This document shows, piece by piece, positions 16,919-24,342 of a stretch of 64,000 nucleotides of DNA. The number at the start of each line of letters is the position of its first letter. The first letter of the stretch is position 1. A program made the position numbers and the translations under genes. Source of the stretch: Bifidobacterium aemilianum (GTDB lineage: Bacteria; Actinomycetota; Actinomycetes; Actinomycetales; Bifidobacteriaceae); the NCBI RefSeq assembly GCF_003315635.1, contig NZ_PDCG01000001.1, positions 426,144 through 490,143 of the forward strand, read 5' to 3'. Below the pieces are notes generated by a model, which saw only the letters and a program-made list of their open reading frames with translations, was not told the origin of the DNA and did no database searches.

Positions 16919-18330
16919 TCATTCCGAACTCTTCAGCGATTCGACCATGTCAATCCGGTCGAGGCTGCGGTTGGTGATGAGCATGACTGCTAGCGCAAAG
17001 ACCAAGGCCAGGAACCCCACAATCAGCCAGCCGAGTGGGGAAGTTTGCACCTCAAAGTGGATGCCAGGCATTTTTATCATGCCGACCATGGGGTAGGTCA
17101 GGCCCCAGCCTACCGGCAGTCCCAGGGCTATGCCGGGCATGGTGAGCATGAAGGTCTCCTTGTTGACGTATGAGTGGACTTCACCACGGCGGAATCCCAG
17201 GACCTTGACGATGGCGTAGTTGCTGGTGAAGTCCTCCTTGAGTTGCTGATTGCTGACCACGGAGGGGACGGTCTCGTCCTGTTCAAGGTCTTTGGCGGTG
17301 GCGATCTTCATCTGGTCGTCGCCTTTAAGTTTGATGAGGCAGGCGTTGGTCTTGAATGATTGTTCGTCGGAACCATGCCTGTTGCTGGCGCCATCTGCGT
17401 TAAAGGCTGATTCGTAGGCCGACTGGGTCATGTAGAGACTGTTGCCTGTGTAGTTGTTGGTGATGTCGGCGATGGTAACGCTGTGGCCCTGATGGAGGTC
17501 GTCCTCCGCCAAACCCTTGGAGCCTGGTTCTAGATTCAGGAGCTTGGCTGCGTTGACGGTCAGCAGGGCCCCCAAATCAGGGAGCGTCAACGGACTCTTG
17601 GCCTTCTGCGCTTGTTCCAGGTAGATATATCCATCCAGGCTCTGACCATCGGGGACCACAATCAATTGTAGGCTCACTTGAGTCAGGCCGGCCCCACCAT
17701 CGTTCATGGACGAGCCCGACTTGGAGCTATCCTGTGCGCTCAGGGTCATGGCTTTGACAATGATGGGCTTGGTTTCACTCACACCATCATTGTCAGCAAG
17801 CTTTTGGGTTGCCTTCTGGTCGAGACTGGACTGGTGATGGCCATGGCGTCGTATGTGTAGGTACTTCCGTATTGCTGGTCGGGCAGGCTCAGCATGGTAT
17901 CTTTCAAGGTAAAGGAGACCATCACCAGGGCCGTGCAGCCCAGCACGCCGAAGATGCTCATGAAGGCGCGTTTTGTAGCGGAAGAGGTTGCGGGCGGTCA
18001 CCTTGTTGAGAAAGGACAGATGCTTCCAAATGAACCAGACCCGTTGCAGGAGGATTCTGCCTACGGTCCTGGGAGACTGGGGGCGCATGAAGACAGCCGG
18101 GCCTTCTTTGAGTTCTCATGAGCATGTGCGCCAGGCCGCTCCCACGATGGTAACCAGGACAATGGCTATGCCCACCACCGCCAGGAGCCAATTGGCCGAC
18201 AAGGAATATGAGGGGATGACGTACATCTGTTCAAGCAGAGGGAAGGCCGTGCTGGAGATGCCAACAAGCCCGAGCATCAGGCCCAGGAGCGAGCCAGCCA
18301 GGGCGGAGAGCCCAGCATGTAGCTTTGCCG
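16919..18330 (-). pseudogene. FtsX/MacB-type ABC transporter permease, broken
   Basis: The C-terminal part is readable: 'GFRRGEVHSYVNKETFML', then 'LGLPVGWGLTYPMVG' and a last membrane segment 'LGWLIVGFLALVFALAVML'. Upstream, 'KVTARNLFRYKTR' must shift frame to reach 'FMSIFGVLGCTALVMVSFTL' and shift back near 17825. Further upstream 'LLGLMLGLVGISSTAFPLLE' and 'LLAVVGIAIVLVTIVGAAWR' are a further membrane pair, then an in-frame TGA near 18120. The family forms peptide- or macrolide-exporting permeases with an ATPase partner, which is not present. The 5' end is cut off: at about 18320-18335 homology passes directly into the DNA methyltransferase, a deletion or insertion junction. Confidence 0.8.
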
Positions 18331-19084
18331 TATATTCCGGATTCGAATCCTCTTGTATCGGGACTATTTATGTGCCCGGACGAGTAGAGTAAATCGTTAA
18401 TCGCTTCTTTAACAGTTGTGCTACGTTTTATACCTTTTTGAGCGCAGAACGAACTCGCGTTACTTTCCAAACTGGTAAAGACGCTGTCTGGTGAAACTAT
18501 GCCATCCTTGATCGCAACAAGAATAAAACGTTTGCGCTTTTGAGGAATTCCGAACTCAGACATATCAATAATTCTATATGCAACCGCATATCCCATTTGT
18601 CTCAATGAACGTTCAATATACTGAGAGTAGATTAGTGTCTTACCCTTCCTCCTCTCGGCAGCTAAACGAACCATAATACCGTGAACGTTTTCGAATAAGA
18701 TCACCCTAGGCTGTACGATTCTGATAAATCGTATATACGACCTAACTAATTTATTTCTCAAGTCCTCAGAATCCCGCTTGCCTGCCATCGAGAAACCTTG
18801 ACATGGTGGACCGCCTGCTACGAGATCCACGGTACCTCGTAGCTTTTCTAAATCTTCTTTGTTCTCCCGGAGAACTATATTAATATCGTTAGAGTCCTTT
18901 TGAAGCCAGCTCGGCCACACCCAATCATCAGCACATTTTATGAGATTGTGCTTGTAAGTCATAAATGCGTCAGAACTCTTCTCAATAGCAAAAAAGGATT
19001 CCAGCCCGCACGTACCAGACCAGTCGCCAATCCGCCACATCCCGCGAAAATATCAATGAAGGTTGGTGTCATATTCGGGGACAT
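18231..19084 (-). pseudogene. DNA (cytosine-5-)methyltransferase, frameshifted and 3'-truncated
   Basis: The C5-methyltransferase motifs are clear: motif I 'FIDIFAGCGGLATGLV', the catalytic 'GGPPCQGFSMAGKRD' (Pro-Cys) and 'VILFENVHGI' (ENV). The enzyme would methylate cytosine in a short site, as solitary Dcm or in a restriction system. The start is the ATG at 19084, with AAGGAG five bases upstream. Motif I and the rest are in different frames; the break is at a run of six T (coding strand, 18990-18995), and one added T restores 'AGWNPFFAIEKS'. The 3' half with the target-recognition region is missing: after 'SPDTRGFESGIYG' the frame runs into permease DNA. No cognate nuclease adjoins it; a Vsr gene lies 10 kb away. 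AT-richer than its surroundings. Confidence 0.85.
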
Positions 19085-19479
19085 AGCACTCCTTCTCATC
19101 TATTATGATGTAATAGCATACATCGAATACCTTACTAGCACTTTTCATAAACACTCATTTGTAATTGTCATTCAAATATGCTCGACCTCAGAATTTCATC
19201 ATTAATGGAAATTAGTGCCTCCTGAAGCATCTACAGCTTTTCGGTTCACTCTATTGGGCAGGATTTTCCTGACCACTATCCAAGTTCGGCCTTCATAGAA
19301 AGAAACTACTTATCCCCGCGGTTTTATGACTGTAGGCGAATCATTTCATTTCCCATACAAGGAATGCAGACAGCAATAGGATTTATACTAAGATCCAAAT
19401 AGACTATATGATAAATTGTAAATAGCCTTAGGTTGAATTATTAGTAGTACTCATGTTAATTCGAAAGTAGGATAGCGAG
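19085..19479. other. AT-rich intergenic stretch
   Basis: About 390 bases clearly richer in A and T than the rest of the window, with no recognised gene, repeat or RNA. It holds the divergent promoters of the methyltransferase and the DUF4143 ATPase, and its composition suggests acquired DNA. Confidence 0.5.
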
Positions 19480-20655
19480 ATGGCTATGGTTCCACGGGAT
19501 ATTGAGACGGTGCTGTCTCGCTATATGCAGTGGTTCCCAGTGGTGAGTCTCACTGGTCCCAGACAGAGCGGGAAAACGACTCTGGCCCGCCATATGTTTA
19601 GTGATTTCGAGTATGTATCGCTGGAAAATCCGGACATCCGCCAGTTGGCACTTGATGATCCGCGCGCTTTCCTGACCCGCTATCACAAGCATGTCATTTT
19701 CGATGAAGCTCAGCGCGCGCCATCGCTCTTCTCCTACCTGCAAGGGGTTGTGGACGAGACCGATGAGCCGGGCCAGTTCATCCTGACAGGGTCCCAGAAT
19801 TTCCTTCTGCTCAAGACGGTCTCCCAGTCCTTGGCTGGGCGTATGGGGCTGGCCCACCTGTTGCCCTTCTCGTACGCTGAAGCGAATCGGTCTAAGCAAG
19901 CCCCCAGTTCGATTGACCGCTACATGCTCCGGGGCAGCTATCCGCGCCTATACCACTCGGATATGCCGGCCAGCGCCTTTTTCCACACCTATCTGCACAC
20001 CTACTTGGAACGCGATGTCAGAGACGAGCTGGGAGTTCGGAAAATCGCTGATTTCGAGCGGTATCTGCACTTGTGTGCCACACGGATCGGCGAGCATTTC
20101 GCGGATTCGACACTGGCGGCCGCGGCTCAAATCAGTCCTGCCACAGCATCAGACTGGCTCTCCCTCCTGGAAGCGGCGTTCGTCTGTTTCCGTTTGCGGC
20201 CCTACTATCGCAATTTCGGCAAGCGCCTGGTCAAAACACCCAAACTTTACTTCTATGACACAGGTCTGGCCTGCCATCTACTTGGCCTGACCTCCAGCGA
20301 CGACATACTGCTCAACCAGCCTTTGCGCGGCCATCTCTTTGAAAACCTGGTGGTTTCCGAACTGCTTAAGCATTACTACAATCAAGGCAAAGAGCCCCAG
20401 CTTTACTACTGGCGAGATTCCAACCGCAGGGAAATAGACCTAGTAATAGAGCAAGGCAGCCAAATCCGATTCCTGGTGGAGGTCAAGGCCTCAACCACCT
20501 ACAATCCCCACGCCTTTGCCAACATCGATTCCCTAGGTGACCTCATGAATATACCGATCGAGCAACGAGTTCTGCTATATGGCGGCTCCGAGTCTTTCAC
20601 CACCCGCCACGGCCAGGTCCTGACCATAGCCGATTTGGAACAAATAGTGGTGTGA
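19480..20655 (+). CDS. AAA ATPase with DUF4143 domain
   Basis: A 391-residue protein of the common AAA_14/DUF4143 family. The N-terminal ATPase has Walker A 'GPRQSGKT' (26-33) and Walker B 'VIFDEAQ' (Asp75, Glu76), then 'ILTGSQNFLL' (sensor-like) and 'LPFSYAE'. The DUF4143 half begins near residue 160 and ends in a restriction-nuclease-like pattern 'REIDLVI...FLVEVKAS', though its activity is unproven in the family. The role of these ATPases is unknown; they are patchily distributed and move between genomes. AGGA lies before the ATG. It stands alone, with a methyltransferase remnant on one side and tRNA-Arg on the other, within AT-richer DNA. Confidence 0.88.
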   Translation: MAMVPRDIETVLSRYMQWFPVVSLTGPRQSGKTTLARHMFSDFEYVSLENPDIRQLALDDPRAFLTRYHKHVIFDEAQRAPSLFSYLQGVVDETDEPGQFILTGSQNFLLLKTVSQSLAGRMGLAHLLPFSYAEANRSKQAPSSIDRYMLRGSYPRLYHSDMPASAFFHTYLHTYLERDVRDELGVRKIADFERYLHLCATRIGEHFADSTLAAAAQISPATASDWLSLLEAAFVCFRLRPYYRNFGKRLVKTPKLYFYDTGLACHLLGLTSSDDILLNQPLRGHLFENLVVSELLKHYYNQGKEPQLYYWRDSNRREIDLVIEQGSQIRFLVEVKASTTYNPHAFANIDSLGDLMNIPIEQRVLLYGGSESFTTRHGQVLTIADLEQIVV

Positions 20656-20750
20656 GAGGGGAACTGGAAGAGGCTGGTCATTGCGCCGTCGTTGCCATTG
20701 TTGACACCTTGAACAGGTAGCTGCCGAAGGTATTCGCCTCATGCTTCCCA

Positions 20751-20776
20751 AAGCCGAGGGAGGCCACCTTCGGCTT
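20751..20776 (+). terminator. Weak hairpin after DUF4143 gene
   Basis: A 7-bp stem (AAGCCGA with TCGGCTT) lies about 95 bases past the ATPase stop and before the tRNA. The support is modest. Confidence 0.3.
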
Positions 20777-20827
20777 CAACGACCCGCACGGCCAAAAGCC
20801 TATGGGTCGTGTACAATATCAGTCGTT

Positions 20828-20900
20828 GCCCGGGTAGCTCAGGGGATAGAGCACCGCTCTCCTAAAGCGGGTGTCGTCGGTTCGAATCCGATCTCGGGCA
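20828..20900 (+). tRNA. tRNA-Arg (anticodon CCT)
   Basis: A 73-base cloverleaf. The acceptor GCCCGGG pairs with CTCGGGC (one G-T). The D arm is GCTC/GAGC, and the anticodon stem CCGCT/AGCGG has the loop CTCCTAA (anticodon CCT, reading AGG). The T arm is GTCGG/CCGAT around TTCGAAT. The discriminator is A and CCA is not encoded. Genes of this type are common integration sites, and AT-richer accessory DNA lies just upstream. Confidence 0.96.
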
Positions 20901-21052
20901 CAAAGCTTCCGCCACGGCAAGTGGCCCAATTCCCCGGCATCGCGAAATTCCAAGAACCACAAGTCAAGATCATTACGATCATTGGCCAACTTTATCTTTC
21001 TTTATGTTCTCCCCCTAGCCTGTTCCTTGTCAGCACAACAAAGGAGAACAAG

Positions 21053-21751
21053 ATGGCCTATGCGTTGGAAACGCAAGGATTGACCAAGGTCTTTGGCCAG
21101 GGACAGAAGGCAGTGGACCAGGTGAGCCTGCACATACCCGAAGGCGGGGTCTACGGGCTGCTGGGGCCGAACGGAGCCGGCAAGTCCACCACGCTCAAGA
21201 TGGTGACTGGCATGCTCAGGCCCAACGGTGGCTCGATCTTGGTGGATGGCCACCCGTGGAGCCGCACGGACCTCTACCAGATCGGCTCCCTGATCGAGCA
21301 GCCTCCCATCTACCCGAATCTGACTGCCCGGCAGAACCTGCGTGTGCGCACCACCCTCTTCGGGCTACCTGAGGAGCGCATCGACCAGGTCCTGCAGCTT
21401 GCCGGACTGACCGCCACCGGCAGGAAGAAGGCCGGTCAGTTCTCCCTGGGCATGAAGCAGAGGCTGGGCATCGCCAACGCTCTGCTGACCAGTCCCAAGC
21501 TGCTGATCCTGGACGAACCCACCAACGGCCTGGACCCCATCGGCATTGAGGAACTTCGAGGCATGGTCCGCTCCTTCCCCAGCCAAGGCATCAGCGTCAT
21601 CGTCTCCAGCCATATCCTTTCCGAGGTATCGCTCATGGCCGACCATATCGGCATCATCGCCGGGGGCCGTCTGGCCTACGAGCAGGAGCTGCGGCAGGAC
21701 CAGGATCTGGAAGGCATCTTCATGGAGGTATGCAGGGAGGCGCAGCAATGA
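21053..21751 (+). CDS. ABC transporter ATPase, lantibiotic-immunity (LanF/BcrA) type
   Basis: A 232-residue ABC ATPase that would power export or shedding of a membrane-active peptide by the two permeases downstream. Walker A is 'GPNGAGKST' (38-46), the signature 'SLGMKQRLG' near 143, and Walker B 'LLILDEPTNGLD' near 162. The SLGMKQR signature and short length are typical of LanF/BcrA-like immunity ATPases. The start is the ATG at 21053 behind AAGGAGA; the frame is open further upstream but crosses the tRNA. The next gene overlaps its stop (ATGA), so the set is an operon with a two-component system at its end. No lantibiotic biosynthesis enzymes are in the window, so it looks like stand-alone immunity or antibiotic resistance. 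Confidence 0.88.
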   Translation: MAYALETQGLTKVFGQGQKAVDQVSLHIPEGGVYGLLGPNGAGKSTTLKMVTGMLRPNGGSILVDGHPWSRTDLYQIGSLIEQPPIYPNLTARQNLRVRTTLFGLPEERIDQVLQLAGLTATGRKKAGQFSLGMKQRLGIANALLTSPKLLILDEPTNGLDPIGIEELRGMVRSFPSQGISVIVSSHILSEVSLMADHIGIIAGGRLAYEQELRQDQDLEGIFMEVCREAQQ

Positions 21752-22599
21752 GACAGGCAGCACTCAAGTCATTACGAACCGAGACGTCAGGCGGTCCATA
21801 TAGTGGGCAGCCTTCCAAGACCTCAGCCTCCAGCATTCCCTTCTCCCGGGTCTTCAAGGCCGAGATCCTCAAGGGCAAGGCGGCGGCACCCCGCATGATG
21901 ACCCTCATCTTCCCCCTGCCCCTGGTCGCTATGGTCGTCTACATGGGCCTAGGCCGGCATCGCTGGAATCCCAGTTTTACAAACTACTGGTACGCGCTCC
22001 TCCTGCCCACCACCATCATCCTCATATCGGCCTCTGTGGCCGCCATCGACTCCAAGCAGCATTGGCGGACCACCCTGGCCCTGCCCGCCTCACCCGCATC
22101 CGTCTGGTGGGCCAAGATCCTCTACTGCCTGCTATTGACCTTGGGCTCGGTGGTCCTGGCCTTGGGTGTCTCCATCCTGGCCACCGTCAGCCTTGGCCTG
22201 CAGGGACCAAGCGTCGGCAGTCTGCTGGCGGCAATCGCCGTCTTGGTCATAGCCGGCGCTTGGATGATTCCCCTCAGCCTGGCCCTGACCACTCGCTTCG
22301 GCACTCTGTCAGGCATCGCCCTTCCCCTGGGCCTCGACCTGATCGTGTCCATCAGCTGCTGGAGTCAGGTCGGCATCTGGCCCTACCTGCCCCCTTGCGA
22401 CCTGCTCAATCTGCCCGCTCCCCTCCTCCAGGTCATGCCCGACGGGGTGCCCATGGCCATCGAGGACCCCAGCCCCATCAAGACCGAGCTGTCCAGCTTC
22501 AGCGGTCACAGCCTTATCGGACTGGCAGTCTGCCTGCTGGTCTTTGTACTGCTATCAATGCTGACTGCCCGCTGGTTCTCCGGCAAGGAGGCTGACTGA
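21748..22599 (+). CDS. ABC permease, lantibiotic-immunity LanE/MutE type
   Basis: A 283-residue membrane protein with about six hydrophobic segments, among them 'MTLIFPLPLVAMVVYMGL', 'YALLLPTTIILISASVAAI' and 'LLTLGSVVLALGVSILATV'. The order and the 'WRTTLALPASPASVWWAK' loop fit the MutE/EpiE family of immunity permeases. A basic, soluble N-terminus of about 45 residues precedes the first segment. The ATG overlaps the ATPase stop by four bases, so the two are translationally coupled. It should form the transmembrane part with the next permease; the peptide handled is unknown. Confidence 0.82.
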   Translation: MRQAALKSLRTETSGGPYSGQPSKTSASSIPFSRVFKAEILKGKAAAPRMMTLIFPLPLVAMVVYMGLGRHRWNPSFTNYWYALLLPTTIILISASVAAIDSKQHWRTTLALPASPASVWWAKILYCLLLTLGSVVLALGVSILATVSLGLQGPSVGSLLAAIAVLVIAGAWMIPLSLALTTRFGTLSGIALPLGLDLIVSISCWSQVGIWPYLPPCDLLNLPAPLLQVMPDGVPMAIEDPSPIKTELSSFSGHSLIGLAVCLLVFVLLSMLTARWFSGKEAD

Positions 22600-22639
22600 C
22601 ACGCGAGGGCAAGACAGGCACCGCTCCACCACAGCACAC

Positions 22640-23452
22640 ATGACTCTCCTCCGTGCCCTGGGTTCGGAACTCCAACGAATGACCGGCTCCTTTCTGATAC
22701 CCCTCCACCTGGTCTGCGGACTCGCGGCCGGCCTGGGTTGTGGAGCCTTCGTCGCCTACGCCCCCTACGACCCGCGCTTTGGCGCCGATGCGGTCTTCCA
22801 GATACTGGGTGCCTGTATACCACTCATGGTCGCCATTGTCTGCGCCTTGAACCTGGACACCGAGCGGGAGGCAGGAGACATGGCCAACCTGCTGGGGACT
22901 CCCAACCGACAGGTCTCCCTGGTCGGCAAGATACTGGCGCTCTGGCTCCTGGGTCTTCTGGCTCTTGCCCTGGCGGCGGTCTCCTTCGCTGCAATCTTGG
23001 GCATCGCGGGGCGGGGCGGCCTACCTTGGTCCTCCTACCTGCTGGCTACGGTCGGGACCTGGGCAAGTTCCCTCTGCCTGTACATGCTGGCGGTGCTCCT
23101 GGCCATGCTCCTGGGCAGAAATGCGACCATTGGCATCGGGGTCGCCGGAACCGGCATCGCCATCGCCTCCCTGGGCGGCATGCTCAATGGACTCTTCAGC
23201 CATAGCCTGACCGGCCTGGCGGCACCCGGCCCGAGCTCGTGGATCCCCTTCACCTGGCCCACGCGCTTTGGCTCCCTGGGCATTGAGCAGGCCATCATCC
23301 ATGGGCTTCCCAGCGCCAGCAGGGACCAGGTTTTACTGCAAGCCGCCCTTCTGGGCAATCTGCTTCCCTGCCTGGTCTTCACGCTGGCCCTGGCTGTGGC
23401 ACTACTGCTGTGGATTGGCCACTTCGAGGACCGTCGCAGGGCTCGTGAGTAG
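22640..23452 (+). CDS. ABC permease, lantibiotic-immunity LanG/MutG type
   Basis: A 270-residue permease with six hydrophobic segments ('LHLVCGLAAGLGCGAFVAY', 'ILALWLLGLLALALAAVSF', 'LLPCLVFTLALAVALLLW' and others) and the cytosolic loop 'NLDTEREAGDMANLLGTP' usual in this family after the second segment. It lies 40 bases past the MutE-like gene and completes an F-E-G immunity transporter. The short intergenic stretch after it holds a possible small peptide gene and then the response regulator. Confidence 0.82.
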   Translation: MTLLRALGSELQRMTGSFLIPLHLVCGLAAGLGCGAFVAYAPYDPRFGADAVFQILGACIPLMVAIVCALNLDTEREAGDMANLLGTPNRQVSLVGKILALWLLGLLALALAAVSFAAILGIAGRGGLPWSSYLLATVGTWASSLCLYMLAVLLAMLLGRNATIGIGVAGTGIAIASLGGMLNGLFSHSLTGLAAPGPSSWIPFTWPTRFGSLGIEQAIIHGLPSASRDQVLLQAALLGNLLPCLVFTLALAVALLLWIGHFEDRRRARE

Positions 23453-23459
23453 GCGAGGC

Positions 23460-23600
23460 ATGGCCACTGATTACAGCATGCTTAGACTGGGATTACAGCA
23501 GGTAGGCGGGCCGAGCAGCCAGGACTTCGCCAGTTCCACCACCACTTTCGGTCCGGCCTACCCATGCTGCCGTCAAGACAAGCATCGTAAGGACAACTGA
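23460..23600 (+). CDS. Possible 46-residue peptide with double-glycine leader
   Basis: Between the MutG-like permease and the response regulator an ATG seven bases past the permease stop opens a 46-codon frame. It ends one base before the regulator ATG, filling the gap exactly. The product has 'LGLQQVGG' near residues 10-17, then a Ser/Thr-rich stretch 'SSQDFASSTTTFGPAYPCC' and a basic tail. A GG site followed by Ser/Thr and paired Cys resembles a bacteriocin or lantibiotic precursor in outline, and the cassette is an immunity one. Against it: the leader does not match the usual double-glycine consensus well, the ribosome site is weak (GCGAGG, two to three bases away), and no modification enzyme is present. 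This is a lead, not a gene call. Confidence 0.3.
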   Translation: MATDYSMLRLGLQQVGGPSSQDFASSTTTFGPAYPCCRQDKHRKDN

Positions 23601-23601
23601 T

Positions 23602-24342
23602 ATGGCAACAGGCCCAAACCCAGACGAAGAGGTGCGGTCACCCAAGCATGCCCGGATCCTGGTCATTGACGACGACAGCCGCATCACCACCCTGCTCATG
23701 GCCGCCCTGTCCAAGGACGGCCACCGGGTCACCGTCATCAACGACCCACGTCAGGTGCTGGGCATGGACCTCAAGCCCCTAGACCTCATCCTCTGCGATG
23801 TCATGATGCCACACCTGGACGGCTTCGCCCTCATCGGCAGGATTCGTGAGCATGTGACCTGCCCCATTCTCTTTCTGACCGCCAAGACCGACGAGGACAG
23901 CGCCATCCTGGCCTATGGGCTCGGTGCGGACGACTACCTGCGCAAGCCTTTCGGCCTGGCCGAACTCCGAGCCAAGGTCAGGGCCAGTCTGGGGCAGCAG
24001 CACCGCAAGCAGGGGCACCAGGCTCTGACCTTCGGCAACTTGACGGTGGACCTGCAGGCTAGGGAACTCCTGGTTGATGGAACTGCCGCCCAACTGACCG
24101 ATGCCGAATACCGCATCTGCGCCTTTCTGGCCCAGCACCCCAGGCGGGCCTACTCACGGGCCCAGATCTGGGAGGCCTGCTTGCAGCGGGAGGACGACCT
24201 TGACCTTGGGGGCGGCCAGGACCCGCAGGGAGCATCCGCGGCCGTCCGGGTGCATATCAGCAAGGCCCGGCAGAAGCTCAAGGCCCTGGGTATGGACCCC
24301 ATACGAACCATCTGGTCCGTAGGCTACCAGTGGGTGGCTTGA
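23602..24342 (+). CDS. Response regulator, OmpR family
   Basis: A 246-residue two-component regulator. The receiver domain (18-130) has the acidic pocket 'VIDDD', the phosphorylated Asp66 in 'ILCDVMMPHLDG', the switch Thr in 'FLTAKTDED' and Lys in 'GADDYLRKPF'. The C-terminal winged helix (about 145-246) ends in 'TIWSVGYQWVA', as in OmpR/PhoB DNA-binding domains, with an unusual insert 'LDLGGGQDPQGASAA' in the middle. AAGGA lies eight bases before the ATG. Its stop overlaps the histidine kinase start (TGATG), and the immunity transporter genes precede it, so it likely senses the same peptide or envelope stress and controls the cassette. Confidence 0.92.
   Translation: MATGPNPDEEVRSPKHARILVIDDDSRITTLLMAALSKDGHRVTVINDPRQVLGMDLKPLDLILCDVMMPHLDGFALIGRIREHVTCPILFLTAKTDEDSAILAYGLGADDYLRKPFGLAELRAKVRASLGQQHRKQGHQALTFGNLTVDLQARELLVDGTAAQLTDAEYRICAFLAQHPRRAYSRAQIWEACLQREDDLDLGGGQDPQGASAAVRVHISKARQKLKALGMDPIRTIWSVGYQWVA

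Noticed and set aside
18339..18350. GGATTCGAATCC as the end of a tRNA gene
   Set aside because: No acceptor or anticodon arm can be built around it; it is read as methyltransferase codons.
20741..21052. Upstream extension of the ABC ATPase frame
   Set aside because: It would translate the tRNA-Arg gene; ATG 21053 has a strong ribosome site.
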